From Luidia sarsii (taxonomy: Eukaryota; Echinodermata; Asteroidea; Paxillosida; Luidiidae), in assembly GCA_949987565.1 (NCBI GenBank), contig OX465107.1, forward strand, positions 23,760,368-23,824,367: a stretch of 64,000 bases of DNA, written 5' to 3'. Under the pieces are notes generated by a model that had not been told where the DNA came from, searched no databases, and saw only the letters and a list, made by a program, of their open reading frames with translations. Positions 57,600-61,796 of this stretch are shown here, piece after piece (positions within the stretch are counted from its first letter, which is position 1; each line of letters starts with the position of its first letter). The translations under genes and the position numbers were made by a program.

Positions 57600-59160
57600 G
57601 GGAGAGAGGGGGGAGAGAGAAAGGGAGAGAGATGATGAGAGGGAGAGAGAGGGAGAGAGAGGGAGAGAGGGAGAGAGAGGGACGGATAGGGATAGAGAGG
57701 AGGGAGAGAGGGAGGGAGAGAGGGAGAGAGAGAGGGACAGAGGGACAGAGGGAGAGAGAGGGGGAGAGGGAGAGAGGGAGCAAGGGAGAGAGGGAGAGAC
57801 TGAGAGACCGAGAGAGAGAAAGAGAGAGGAGAGGGGGAGAAACAGAAACTGATAGACAGAGCTCTCAGCAAGAAACTCACCAATAGTCTGGCTGAAAAGG
57901 AGGAAAGGATGACATAGGACTTCAGCAATTGGCAGCAAGATGTCTTCGTGGGAGGCAGACGATCGTTTCAAAAGAGCCGCAATGCGCTTCTCTTCGCATT
58001 CCAAGAGCTTCTGCAGACCGATGCAAAACCGAAACAATAAAAAAAAAATTCAAACCATCAATCTCTTGTCTTGGGGCTAATACTTTGGATTTCACAGAAA
58101 ACATTACACTGACTATAACTGCTGAGACAGCTGATGAGAATCATTTAGTCTTAAGGACTTTTGACACTACAAAAAAACTCTGGGTTGTAGTAGTACACGG
58201 GTCCGACCCGTGTAACCCATTCACACTGCAAGATTTTAACATAGCTACTTGGGAGATGGTTGAGAGGAGTTGACCCAAGTTGGAAATCCTGACGCATCTT
58301 GAAAGTGGCAGTGTGAATGCCTCTGTGTTACATCTATAACGTTGTTACATTAGCCTGTGTCAAGTTGATGCAATATGCGGGTTAATCTTATATTGTTGTG
58401 TTGCGGGATCAGAAAGGCTTTCACACTTTTCACATTGGACTAAGTTCACTCTCATGTAGTGGCAACGATATACAGCATTAATTTATTACATTCAACTCAG
58501 CATCAAGCAATTGTACTCTAACTCTGATCCATAAACATACTCTTCTGTCGTCTCTTTTACTCTCTCTTCTACTGTCTTAACAAAAGTGGTCCTCACATTT
58601 ATATTACTAGTCTAGGGAGTTGGGGGTGTGGTCTAAAAGAAGTAGGTGACCTATAATTATAATACAATACTTAAATGATGGAGGATAGAGGGCTTGGTCA
58701 ACAGGTTTCAATGCAGGAGGTCTGGTCAGAAGGTTTCTAGGAAAGTGTGGTCAGTGGTCAGTGGAATGGGTCCAGGATAATTGAGTCATGTGTAGTAGTG
58801 GGCTGAAGGTTACTAGGTAAGGGGGTCAAGATAGTTAGGTTTGACTAATACACAACAATATACTGGTACTGTATCTGTATCTGTATCTGCAAGAAGCAAA
58901 GTTTGTCAACTTTTCTGCTCAGTGACCCCTGTATGCTCAAGCAACAGCGCCCGCTCTCCCACCTCATGAGAGGTGCCTTCCTCTCTGACCAGTCTGGCCC
59001 TGGTCTGATGATAGGTCTCCATGCAGCCCCAGCACCCGGACAGGTCCGAGTCCAGACTACTGATCCCGCCATTCCTGATGTAGTACTGCATCAGGCCGGC
59101 CGCCTCGGTCTGGGATTGGCCACAACAGTGGCGCGGGGGCCACCGCCGTCCGTTGTCCAT
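19609..59160 (-). CDS. SETX: Senataxin/Sen1-like SF1B RNA-DNA helicase, complete gene, 28 coding exons
   Basis: Senataxin-type helicases unwind RNA-DNA hybrids in the nucleus, helping RNA polymerase II termination and R-loop removal. All 28 exons join with consistent phase (7911 nt, 2636 aa; human 2677). Residues 1-560 resemble the Sen1 N-terminal helical region (for example MYILLVHPNSE, FCWIPDFVNSLLDID). Residues about 560-1610 are low complexity, acidic, Ser-rich, with a basic NLS-like RKRKRKRVKRR and SIM-like IIIDLE and LIVISSDED. Residues about 1640-2370 form the helicase: motif I ALPATGKT (about 1861-1868), Ia LLCAPTDLAVN, II VDEASQ, III LVGDSKHLAST, IV-like QKRMHKD, V MDELQGREKD, VI LTRARFSLFIVG. 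The C-terminal tail is Pro/Gln-rich. Oddities: motifs I and III depart from GPPGTGK and GDPKQLPPT. Start chosen at the first Met before the conserved CC..AAGLMQYYI segment. Other UPF1-like helicases fit less well because the N-terminal region also matches Sen1/SETX. The donor of the first exon is uncertain. Confidence 0.9.
20285..20790. repeat. 46-bp minisatellite in the last SETX-like intron
   Basis: About 11 units of AGAGAGACAGAGCAAGGTAG plus ACAGAGACTGAGAAACAAAG and AAAGAC. Purine-rich on +, so pyrimidine-rich in the transcript. Confidence 0.95.
20815..21116 (-). CDS. SETX: SETX-like exon 27: end of helicase fold and start of tail
   Basis: Starts KNKDWKALAADAHERRAVVI, matching ENQHWNQLIQDAQKRGAIIK, which closes the helicase domain; then Pro/Gln/Gly-rich tail. 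Donor TTG|GTTAAA chosen for phase 2; the nearer GTAACA donor would put the last exon in the wrong frame. Confidence 0.87.
21128..22036. repeat. GA-rich array
   Basis: Runs of GAGA with GTGGAAGA interruptions. On the - strand it gives spurious Ser-Leu open frames. Confidence 0.95.
22374..22473 (-). CDS. SETX: SETX-like exon 26: motif VI
   Basis: Codes for LVPSFLTDERCLNFVLTRAR then FSLFIVGHLPTLQ; compare LQRLNVTITRAKYSLFILGH. The arginine finger Arg (about residue 2319) is kept. Acceptor CCTTAG, donor GTAAGT, phase 2 to 0. Confidence 0.94.
22628..22735. repeat. Hairpin repeat family A, copy
   Basis: Body GCAAACTGCTTACTGACTAA and AATTACCAAAATGCAAATCT, then GGCCTGACGTTTCGATCCTA and GCAGGACCTTTCTCAAAGGC. 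One arm only. Confidence 0.75.
23165..23605. repeat. Hairpin repeat family A, cluster of three copies
   Basis: Copies at about 23165-23290, 23310-23432 and 23548-23605 (the last inverted). The first belongs to the GAGGGCCTGACG subfamily with GACCTGCAATACAT in its body. Confidence 0.75.
23637..23741 (-). CDS. SETX: SETX-like exon 25: motif V
   Basis: Codes for APFVEICTMDELQGREKDIL then IMCCVRAHGRLDSA; SETX has AEVDTVDAFQGRQKDCVIVT CVRA. Core Gln-Gly-Arg and Lys-Asp are kept. Acceptor CTGCAG, donor GTCAGT, phase 2. Confidence 0.94.
23920..24201. repeat. GGTGGA/GGAGGT purine array, left part
   Basis: GGAGGT hexamers with variants. Interrupted at 24202 by the copied exon segment and resumed at 24439. 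Confidence 0.95.
24202..24438 (-). pseudogene. Decayed copy of SETX-like exon 19 with intron flanks
   Basis: About 237 bp match 29635-29872 in the same orientation with a handful of differences: most of exon 19, its acceptor, the adjoining intron and the first 30 bp of the CAGGGATGTAAG element. In the copy the frame reads KEIKRTMDLLKQNLDKLSAA then a stop (CTG TGA); the same change creates GTGAGT. Both edges fall inside the GGAGGT array. Likely not spliced into mRNA as it would break the frame. Confidence 0.88.
24439..24930. repeat. GGTGGA/GGAAGA purine array, right part
   Basis: Continuation of the array with more GGAAGAAGAGGAAGAG units toward exon 24. Confidence 0.93.
24971..25177 (-). CDS. 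SETX: SETX-like exon 24: RecA2 domain
   Basis: Codes for SFSNEAEASMVIALYNRICH... and LSISIVVPYKDQISLLERLH, matching EIKLVMEIIKLI and IGIITHYKAQKTMIQKDL. Phase 2 at both ends; donor GTAGTT. Its 3' end lies next to the GGAGGT array. Confidence 0.92.
25314..25400 (-). CDS. SETX: SETX-like exon 23
   Basis: Codes for VQLMRKDFFLRPYLLFNVLH then SKEVKHSPR, matching WPFQPYLVFDVGDG. The donor CCAAG|GTGAAG was chosen because it gives phase 2 for exon 24. Confidence 0.83.
25464..27170. repeat. G-rich minisatellite (GGGTAGATGGGTGGGTGGGT type)
   Basis: 1.7 kb of GGGTAGATGGGTAGGTGGGT and GGTTATAGTGGGT units, changing at about 26570 to GGGTCAGTGGGTGGGATGGT units. Runs of GGGT every four bases on + make quadruplexes plausible in the template strand. 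Confidence 0.95.
27233..27399 (-). CDS. SETX: SETX-like exon 22: motif IV/YRMH region
   Basis: Codes for ETRRRRFHQSLFERLCKWFD and LQEQKRMHKDIASFPSRHFY; SETX has LQLTVQYRMHPDICLFPSNY. The Arg-Met-His is kept, Gln-Tyr is replaced by Gln-Lys and Pro by Lys. Borders a 1.7-kb G-rich array. Phase 0 to 2. Confidence 0.9.
27574..27681 (-). CDS. SETX: SETX-like exon 21: end of motif II, motif III
   Basis: Codes for ASQCSEVDSIIPLQSCSMKV then ILVGDSKHLASTVSSE. With exon 20 it gives DEASQ. Motif III is GDSKHLAST in place of GDPKQLPPT: the Gln and both Pro are replaced. Donor GTTCAA is weak but phase 0 fits both sides. Confidence 0.9.
28486..28713 (-). CDS. SETX: SETX-like exon 20: stalk and first half of motif II
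   Basis: Codes for LSRKIQTYKTSLRDQRRRRE..., ADVICCTPNASGSDVL and FSCMIVDE at the end. ICCTLSTSG and FSCVIVDE are the SETX counterparts. The donor (GTACAT) falls directly after DE of motif II. Phase 0. Confidence 0.93.
29165..29275. repeat. Hairpin repeat family A, GC-rich copy
   Basis: Perfect-looking hairpin: CCTGACGTCTCGATCCCGGC and its complement CCGGGATCGAGACGTCAGG, with AAGGCAAACTGCCTT at the loop. Compensatory C/G changes in both arms. Confidence 0.75.
29632..29729 (-). CDS. SETX: SETX-like exon 19: helical stalk insert
   Basis: Codes for EYKEIKRTMDWLKQNLDKLS then AAPGVAHSRETTE, the coiled-coil-like stalk between motifs Ib and II. Most of this exon has a decayed second copy at 24202-24438. 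Acceptor CTTCCAG, donor GTAAGC, phase 1 to 0. Confidence 0.9.
29837..30132. mobile_element. hAT-like MITE (CAGGGATGTAAG termini)
   Basis: Starts CAGGGATGTAAGTGACCGAC and ends GGAAGTCTTACATTCCTG. CAGGG-type ends are usual for hAT transposons. Related pieces at 31548-31775 and 37656-37920, which share GCAGTTTGAGA and GTCATTTCCTGAAA. Confidence 0.7.
30579..30674 (-). CDS. SETX: SETX-like exon 18: motif Ib region
   Basis: Codes for GFLVVRVGSSNLVHQSVRNF then SLQRQVAAMRDK, matching INLVRLGPEKSINSEVLKFS LDSQVNHRMKK of SETX. Donor ACAAAG|GTAAAA gives the phase (1) needed for the next exon. Confidence 0.9.
30867..31010. repeat. Hairpin repeat family A, inverted copy
   Basis: Short hairpin (GGGCCTGACGTTTTGATC / GATCGAAACGACAGGCCC) followed by the body in reverse (AATTTTAGTCAGTAAGCAGT). 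Confidence 0.75.
31096..31255 (-). repeat. Hairpin repeat family B with hammerhead-like core
   Basis: On the - strand: CTGATGACGGCCAGAGCATA then CTGGTCGAAACGTC (31174-31208). GGCCAG pairs with CTGGTC (one G-T) around loop AGCATA, between CTGATGA and GAAA, as in a hammerhead ribozyme apart from one extra C after CTGATGA. A second half-copy overlaps in inverse orientation. Confidence 0.6.
31269..31437 (-). CDS. SETX: SETX-like exon 17: motif Ia
   Basis: Codes for NQRRAESEAARQSRGTSRTK then SPPILLCAPTDLAVNILLRK; compare RVLVCAPSNAAVDELMKK (motif Ia). The usual Asn/Ser pair of APSNAA is Thr/Asp here. Phase 0 to 1. Confidence 0.92.
31548..31775. mobile_element. hAT-like MITE fragment (same family as 29837)
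   Basis: Shares AAAGTCATTTCCTGAAA, TTTAGCAGTTTGAGA, and ends GAAATTTCCGAAAGTCTTAC ATCCATG; the 5' terminus is missing. Confidence 0.6.
32507..32662 (-). CDS. SETX: SETX-like exon 16: Q motif and motif I (Walker A)
   Basis: Codes for LTQSQEAVVSAA (Q-motif region) and LPRIVLVRALPATGKTDTTV. The P-loop ALPATGKT meets the general [AG]x4GK[ST] pattern and keeps Lys and Thr, but lacks the GPPGTGK form of SF1B helicases. Acceptor CTTTAG, donor GTGAGT, phase 0. Confidence 0.9.
33084..33233 (-). CDS. SETX: SETX-like exon 15
   Basis: Codes for PILSLSSALHQFKGLVSLPR then CNLLASDILR..., parallel to ISSLVTTQRKLKAMSLLGSR just upstream of the ATP-binding site. Acceptor TTTTTCAG, donor GTGAGT, phase 0 at both ends. 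Confidence 0.88.
33385..33500. repeat. Hairpin repeat family A, diverged copy
   Basis: GATATTGCAAACTAACTACC ... GCCCGACGTTTCATCCTAAC and AGGACCTTTCTCAAAGAC. Confidence 0.6.
33714..33835 (-). CDS. SETX: SETX-like exon 14
   Basis: Codes for DGASPVNPVETFLEVCFVLQ then AKSEENCRSIMSSANHVLRL. Corresponds to the segment around TECYLSIQTQENF in SETX. Acceptor TCTCCAG, donor GTACAA, phase 1 to 0. Confidence 0.85.
33868..33990. repeat. GACAGACAG/GGCAGGCA microsatellite
   Basis: Irregular AGACAGACAGGCAGGCAGGC; next to exon 14. Confidence 0.85.
34335..34478 (-). CDS. SETX: SETX-like exon 13: OB-fold region
   Basis: Codes for VLIVEGAPWPFKCDDVIRVS then PGEEITSIWRPLLGIVVGMA. It fits the NDLVFLAP...GYV segment of SETX, where UPF1-like helicases carry a beta-barrel. 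Acceptor GATGTAAG is weak in pyrimidines. Phase 1 at both ends. Confidence 0.82.
34590..34735 (+). repeat. Hairpin repeat family B, copy
   Basis: CTCCTGATGACGGCCAGAGC ATACTGGTTGGAACATCG: the GAAAC of the hammerhead-like core is mutated to GGAAC here. Ends CACCGCAAACCCTCCTATA. Confidence 0.7.
35165..35240 (-). repeat. tRNA-Lys-like SINE, inverted partner
   Basis: Reverse complement of much of 35314-35410, 75 bp away; the pair could form a cruciform. Confidence 0.7.
35314..35410 (+). repeat. tRNA-Lys-derived SINE with near-complete tRNA head
   Basis: 35314-35385 folds as a tRNA: acceptor GGCTGGA pairs with TCCAGTC, D-stem GCTC/GAGC, T-arm CTCGGGTTCAAGTCCGGG. Head resembles metazoan tRNA-Lys (GGATAGCTCAG). 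The anticodon arm is defective (T-T mismatch, no U33). The body AAAGTTTTCTTTGCCAATTT is shared with 4308-4450. Confidence 0.75.
35651..35759 (-). CDS. SETX: SETX-like exon 12: helicase prong/OB region
   Basis: Codes for MQLRAMANLPVSEARMVECQ then CRERRPEGFLLQCTCR. The Cys cluster has no clear human counterpart. Placement rests on acceptor GGACAG, donor GTGAGT and phase. Phase 0 to 1. Confidence 0.78.
35955..36415. mobile_element. MITE with TTCAGACACCGTACTA termini
   Basis: Perfect 16-bp inverted termini (TTCAGACACCGTACTA / TAGTACGGTGTCTGAA), 461 bp, no coding capacity; GGTCTA is repeated within. Confidence 0.75.
36590..36695. repeat. Hairpin repeat family A, copy
   Basis: GGGCCTGACGTTTCCATCCT AGCAGGACC, loop, then GACAGTTCCGGCCAGGATCG AATCGTC; arms diverged. 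Confidence 0.65.
37110..37275. repeat. Hairpin repeat family A, best complete copy
   Basis: GATATACACCAAATGTGGCA, body with GCTTACTGACTAAAGTTACC, then a long perfect hairpin GGGCCTGACGTTTCGATCCT... / ...AGGATCGAAACGTCAGGCCC with a 16-nt loop region. Confidence 0.85.
37391..37515 (-). CDS. SETX: SETX-like exon 11: entry to helicase core
   Basis: Codes for STPPILAECRYKTLQDVAPA then YDSLDSYYETFVPLLLHEIW and VQ; compare FHNYGDYFNVFFPLMVLNTF in SETX, the conserved segment preceding the OB/stalk region. Donor GTGCGA, phase 0. Confidence 0.91.
37656..37920. mobile_element. hAT-like MITE fragment (same family as 29837)
   Basis: Starts CAGGGATGTAAAGTGACTGA, contains GCGACTGCGAGTAAGTGCTT repeats and GCAGTTTGAGATACCTGTTT; the 3' end is lost in an A/T run. 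Confidence 0.6.
38260..39402 (-). CDS. SETX: SETX-like exon 10: disordered region into helicase-proximal region
   Basis: 381 codons, GC-rich, starting with charged helical EATLAAELDERRAKNCRQEL and ending TDLHYWITGWKCQWLDIYGP, which parallels VKEVLKWKYEMFLNFGQCGP just before the helicase domain of human SETX. Donor T|GTGAGT, phase 1. Confidence 0.91.
39690..41300 (-). CDS. SETX: SETX-like exon 9: disordered acidic middle region
   Basis: 536 codons, Ser/Asp/Glu-rich. Contains the basic SPRKRKRKRVKRRLP (NLS-like), IIIDLESYNCSQL and QLIVISSDEDTGLDLD (SIM-like hydrophobic core followed by acid, like VIIISDSDDDDD of human SETX) and VKVEREED (SUMO consensus). Acceptor TTTCTAG, donor GTAGGG, phase 1 at both ends. 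Confidence 0.92.
41345..41440. repeat. Hairpin repeat family A, truncated copy
   Basis: Body of the GACCTGCAATACATAAATCT subfamily and GAGGGCCTGACGTTT, broken off before the stem. Confidence 0.65.
41467..41535 (-). CDS. SETX: SETX-like exon 8 (short)
   Basis: Codes for DTIADQRTSMQPAIVLETIT then ELE. Acceptor CTGTCCAG, donor GTACAT, phase 1 at both ends, so it could be skipped in frame. A MITE ends about 20 bp before it. Confidence 0.75.
41555..42016. mobile_element. MITE with CACTAT-GAACATCTAAAC termini
   Basis: Left CACTATGAACATCTAAACCA and right GTTTAGATGTTCAATAGTG are inverted; inner arms add GGGGTGAAAATGTCATTT / AAATGACATTTTCACC. Ends 20 bp from the acceptor side of SETX-like exon 8. 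Confidence 0.8.
42305..42440. repeat. Dispersed repeat, inverted copy of 4690-4833
   Basis: CTTCCTGAGTCCCTCTCTAT and GGGCGATTTTGCCTAAA correspond to the complement of the copy in cortactin intron 4. Confidence 0.6.
42709..42959. mobile_element. MITE with GGGGCTTTCACACTA termini
   Basis: Inverted GGGGCTTTCACACTAGACGA and CCCTGTAGTGTGAAAGGGG, with ATCCCCGG / CCGGGGAT further in; 251 bp. A related CTTTCACACT sequence is at about 58428. Confidence 0.7.
43077..44101 (-). CDS. SETX: SETX-like exon 7: end of Sen1 N-terminal region
   Basis: Begins SAEDPRVMTPFYPPFLRRRD; NPFCWIPDFVNSLLDIDEGV then FIMKEVAVHLCYQL matches FLWFIPFVQSLMDLKDLGVA. After about residue 560 it turns Ser/Pro-rich. Contains IKGEP and IKAEG, SUMO-consensus-like. 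Acceptor TTCTCAG joins exon 6 in phase directly, so no exon is needed in the 44.2-49.7 kb interval. GC-rich. Confidence 0.92.
44195..44698. mobile_element. piggyBac-like non-autonomous element, copy 2 (inverted)
   Basis: TTAACCACTTCGCGCCTGGG to GGCGCGAAGTGGTTAA. Shares GACCGCCATACGGGGGTTTT and the (GT)n tract at 44445-44468 with the other copies, in reverse orientation to copy 1. Confidence 0.8.
45187..49560. repeat. 47/48-bp minisatellite in SETX-like intron 6
   Basis: About 93 units of CTTCCTCAATCCTCCCACAA plus TCCTCCAACTGGAAATGTGC and ATACACG; half the units have an extra G (CTTGCCTC, 48 bp). A third form drops CAC (CCCAAATCC). Large blocks repeat, for example about 46560-47080 against 47980-48550, showing higher-order duplication. 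No stop codon exists in any + frame of the unit, so frames of 1539, 1447 and 1116 codons arise without being genes. Confidence 0.96.
49695..49872 (-). CDS. SETX: SETX-like exon 6
   Basis: Codes for GDVSGGPLAPFWCQLQCLTS then LTAKLGSAVWQGIRWPTVGL and on to ASSAIGSR; compare DPFWPALHCFMVILDRLGSK in human SETX. Sandwiched between a 1.4-kb ATCACC array and a 4.4-kb minisatellite. Donor AG|GTAATG, phase 2. Confidence 0.88.
49935..51310. repeat. About 51-bp ATCACC array in SETX-like intron 5
   Basis: Units of CACCGCTCACCACCAATCAC plus CATCATCACCAATCACCCCA and ATCACCATCAT. Stop-free on +, giving His-rich artefact frames. Confidence 0.95.
51432..51548 (-). CDS. SETX: SETX-like exon 5
   Basis: Codes for GLARLLAIFSEGALKEVHKE then PTGVRQFISWLMYNLSKCK, helical and matching LGICMLLTILEEQAMDSLL. 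Phase 1 at both ends; donor GTATGG. Confidence 0.87.
51845..52045. repeat. Hairpin repeat family A, inverted complete copy
   Basis: GAGGGCCTGATGTTTCGATC ... CTTTGAGAAAGGCTTTGGTC CTGCTCGGATCGAAACGTCA, then the body in reverse with TTATGTATTGCAGGTCATTT. Confidence 0.75.
52157..52370 (-). CDS. SETX: SETX-like exon 4
   Basis: Codes for IRDLAWQWVCQPEYHITRRN through LPEHLLCTYSQVGYWQ, parallel to RRWAILTARNLG and LPSHMYDTTNYKSYWLG in human SETX. The acceptor lies after a run of C and A (AAAAG). Phase 0 to 1. Confidence 0.85.
52848..53567. mobile_element. piggyBac-like non-autonomous element, copy 3
   Basis: Ends TTAATCACTTCGTGCCGGGG and GGTGTTAAGTGGTTAA, more decayed termini. Same internal order as copy 2 with a longer (TG)n at 53100-53132 and the extra 3' half seen in copy 1 (AATTGCACAATTACTGCTGC). 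Confidence 0.8.
53804..55934. mobile_element. hAT-like non-autonomous element, 2.1 kb
   Basis: Inverted termini CAGGGTTCGACATTAGC and GCTAGTGTGGAACCCTG, flanked by a direct CATAATA (53797-53803 and 55935-55941). Subterminal GGGCAAGTAAAATTT motifs occur in both orientations near each end. No transposase frame seen. Contains TGTACA runs at 54105-54205 and 54735-54772. Lies in SETX-like intron 3. Confidence 0.75.
56085..56354. mobile_element. MITE carrying paired NRF1-type palindromes
   Basis: Inverted arms of about 47 bp begin CAATGGACCTTTCCCATGAA ATATGCAAA. Each arm ends in GCGCATGCGC (56123-56132 and 56307-56316), the NRF1 consensus core, and the inner arms hold ATTGG (CCAAT box). 270 bp, in SETX-like intron 3. 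Confidence 0.8.
56417..56712. repeat. 14-bp tandem repeat (TTTGTGGTTGGTAG)
   Basis: About 21 nearly perfect copies; one has TTTGTTGTTGG and one GTTTGTAG. Gives a Thr-Asn-Gln-Pro artefact frame on -. Confidence 0.95.
57054..57166 (-). CDS. SETX: SETX-like exon 3
   Basis: Codes for ESAFCSKLLELSATVGLEAF then LQDHSPSMYILLVHPNSE. YILLVHPN is a strongly conserved Sen1 N-terminal motif. Donor GTAAAC, phase 0. Confidence 0.9.
57375..57835. repeat. GA-rich array next to SETX-like exon 2
   Basis: (GA)n with GGGAGAGAGGGAGAGA. Begins about 45 bp from the donor side of exon 2, so the transcript has a long CU tract there. Confidence 0.93.
57881..58010 (-). CDS. SETX: SETX-like exon 2
   Basis: Codes for KLLECEEKRIAALLKRSSAS then HEDILLPIAEVLCHPFLLFS; the last part parallels PLLEILKYPYLLLHE of human SETX. 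Acceptor CTGCAG, donor GTGAGT, phase 0 to 1. Confidence 0.88.
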
Positions 59161-59203
59161 GTCCGTGTCAGACACGGCAGGTTCACCAACACGGGGCCGG
59201 TAT
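58927..59203 (-). CDS. SETX: SETX-like exon 1: start codon (CDS 58927-59160) plus 5' UTR
   Basis: Acceptor CCTCAG at 59204, 43 nt of UTR, ATG at 59160. Codes for MDNGRRWPPRHCCGQSQTEA and on to SGCWGCMETYHQTRARLV, resembling the Cys-containing start of vertebrate senataxin (CLECVAEYHKARDEL). The donor is either G|GTCACT at 58926 (weak) or GAG|GTGGGA at about 58961; both are phase 0. Confidence 0.78.
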
Positions 59204-59664
59204 CTGAGGAGGGAGGGGGGTAAGGTGTGGGAGACGGAGAACCAGCTCGTCAAGTTTGGGACAGGAAACAAATAAATTGTGTCATCTCTCAAACCCTATT
59301 TGTGACCCGGCACACCAACATGAGGAGTAACCCACCAAAACACTTTTTGAGTAAACAACGCTTGAAGTTAAAGTATCTTCACAATTCAATTACAAATCAA
59401 TTTTCTTTATTTTGTATTATCGGAAATTTTAAGTATTAGAGGATATTATATTTTGATATCATTTGAAAGCTAATGGTATACTCTTTCACATCATTAGAAA
59501 ACCTCAAAATCTCAAAAGTGGGGTTATTCCTCATTATGCTGTGCCGGGTCACATTTGAACACTACGGTAGAGACTTAGGTGCACACTATTTTTGTTTATT
59601 TCTCTCACCTACATTGTGTCCTCATATCGCTTCCGTTCATAGCCACTTTACAACAGGAGTACCG

Positions 59665-59905
59665 GTAATAGGTTTGCGGTGACACCATGTAAATTCTCTT
59701 TTGTGAGTATGAGTGGTTCTCAAAAGAACCGGAGGAACTTGACATTTCACACAGTATACTCTGTTCATCTTTAGGAGATTGGCGAGTTTGAACATCGAGT
59801 TCCTCCGGTTCTTTTTAGAACCCCACATAGTCACAAAGAGAGAATTTTACATGGTGTCACCGCAAACCTATTACTCTTGTTATCTTCACCATGAAAACCT
59901 TCAAA
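59665..59905. repeat. Hairpin repeat family B, copy
   Basis: Inverted AATAGGTTTGCGGTGACACC and GGTGTCACCGCAAACCTATT with GGTTCT..AAGAACCGGAGG arms; the core CACAGTATACTCTGTTCATC has lost GAAAC. Confidence 0.75.
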
Positions 59906-60272
59906 TCTCATTTGCACTCATTTTCAACGGGCAACTTTTCAGTTTTTTTTATTTTTTTTTATTAATTGTGCCATTTCCTAAATAGGCCTACACTGTACCT
60001 CTGAAATAAATCGATAACAGCAGTGCACGACGTGTACAAGCAAGGCTTACCTTGCACTTATCAGAATTCTGCGTGGCTTTCGCCGTGCTACGTAATTGTT
60101 TTGTGGTAGACTGAAAACAGTCTTTGTTTACAAGTGAGACAATAGTTGTGCGTTGATTTGGAGGACCCAGGGCACAGCAGCACACGCGGCGCTCCAAATC
60201 CGAATGTCTCAGCACAAAGTACATGTAGTTCACACTATATTTCCAAGTACTGTACCGGTAGATTTGTTTGAG

Positions 60273-60455
60273 CGCAGTGGCTGTTGTTACGGCAGTCGTC
60301 CGTGTGGTTCCCTGACTTGATTGTATTTCATCAGCATTGCAGGCTGGTTGAACCAGTCTATTAGCTGATAGTCTGGTTCCAAGAGCTAAACATCCTGACA
60401 AATACTGTGAAGTCAGGGAACCACACGGACGACTGCCGTAACAACAGCCACTGCG
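60273..60455. mobile_element. MULE-like MITE, family 2, complete copy
   Basis: Inverted arms of about 45 bp (CGCAGTGGCTGTTGTTACGG through GTGTGGTTCCCTGACTT). Flanked by a perfect 9-bp direct repeat TTGTTTGAG (60264-60272, 60456-60464), the target-duplication length of Mutator-like elements. Confidence 0.8.
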
Positions 60456-60683
60456 TTGTTTGAGCTTTTGATTCAATTTTTTCTTTTTTCCCCGTAATAA
60501 TCTGTTAAAATTGCCAGTTTTTAAATATCCAGACATTTCATATACTAATCTGCGAGGGGATTTTTCGGAGGGGAATTGGAAACAAAACACTTGGAGTTGT
60601 GCAAGTCTTAGCCACAGTAACTGTAGTCCTTATCCCCCCCCCCCTTTTCACAATTTGAAAATCTAGATAACAATGGGAGGTGG

Positions 60684-60860
60684 TGTGGTCAAACGGTTCG
60701 AGCGTTTGTCTCTAAAGCAGAAGGTTGCTGGTTTGAATCCCATTCCGACCAGGAGCTGGAAAACTGTCCCTCCACCCTCTGCAGCAAATGGGGAGTAACT
60801 GGCTCTCTTTGGATACATCTTTACAAGCTCCTTTGAAATTGATGATCATCTTTTTTGGGG
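60684..60860 (+). repeat. tRNA-derived SINE, family C
   Basis: GGTGGTGTGGTCAAACGGTT (A-box) and GCTGGTTTGAATCCCATTCC (B-box) 33 bp apart, then a non-tRNA body and TTTTTT near the end. Confidence 0.65.
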
Positions 60861-61064
60861 GTCAATGTTTCCCAACCTAGGATTGGATGAACAGGCTTTT
60901 CAGTCACAGTGTTTTCACTTTTGTCGATTCTGGCCATCTGTGCAGCATCCCTTGTTCCCGCCTTTACAGTTCCCGCCTTCACCCTTCACTGAGCTAATCC
61001 CCTCACCAGGATCCCTCTCCACACTACATAAGCCCCACTTCCAGTTGAAATCCAGCATTCTCCT

Positions 61065-61210
61065 GAAGACGAGCAGAGCATACTGTTCGAAACGTCAAGT
61101 TCCTCCGGTTCTTTTCAGAACCACACTTACTCACAAAAGATAATTTACATGGTGTCTCCGCAAACCTATTTATCCTGATATTCTCACCATGCAAACCTTC
61201 AAATCTCATC
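61065..61210 (+). repeat. Hairpin repeat family B, copy
   Basis: CTCCTGAAGACGAGCAGAGC ATACTGTTCGAAACGTCAAG: stem GAGCAG/CTGTTC and GAAAC kept, CTGATGA changed to CTGAAGA. Confidence 0.7.
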
Positions 61211-61289
61211 TGGCCATCTTATTTAGATCTATGATGTTATATCTATAGATGATGCAACACTGTACCTGTCGCCATATATTATTTGAATC

Positions 61290-61450
61290 CGCCACATGAC
61301 CTTGACCAGCTCGGCGGTCAATTGAGTTCAGACATCCACACTAGTTCGAATCCCACCCGAGCTGCCTGATTTTTTTTTCATCAGGCATCGGGCAAAGCAC
61401 TGAGCACTCAGTGCTTCTAACATCAAGCAGGGCAAACCGTCATTGAATTA
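61290..61450 (+). repeat. tRNA-derived SINE, family B
   Basis: GACCAGCTCGGCGGTCAATT, then TAGTTCGAATCCCACCCGAG (B-box) and GCATCGGGCAAAGCACTGAG; same family as 6790-6962. Confidence 0.7.
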
Positions 61451-61796
61451 CATCTTATTTACACTGGTCTGCGCCATGTACAAGTTCTCTGTATAATCTC
61501 AACTCCCTCCTTCTTCACTACGGACCATTTTCCTTCTAACAATAACTTACATGTAAGTAAATTTACGTATGGCCATTCTTTACACTGAATTGCTGAATTA
61601 TCCAATAATTTGTAACAAATAAATAACGAAAAGAACTTGCGATGGTTGAAAGACAGAAAAGGAATTTGGCTGTGGCATTGTCAAATAATGCACAATTTCT
61701 CTAAGACAGATCCCTTGTGGTATGTTTTTAATGAGTATGGGTCAATCTTTACTTGAGAAATTGAGTAGTACAATCTGACAACCAGTACTCAGTGCT

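Noticed and set aside
57329..58037. Long Ser-Leu frame on -
   Set aside because: Only 57881-58010 is an exon; the rest is the GA array read past the GTGAGT donor.
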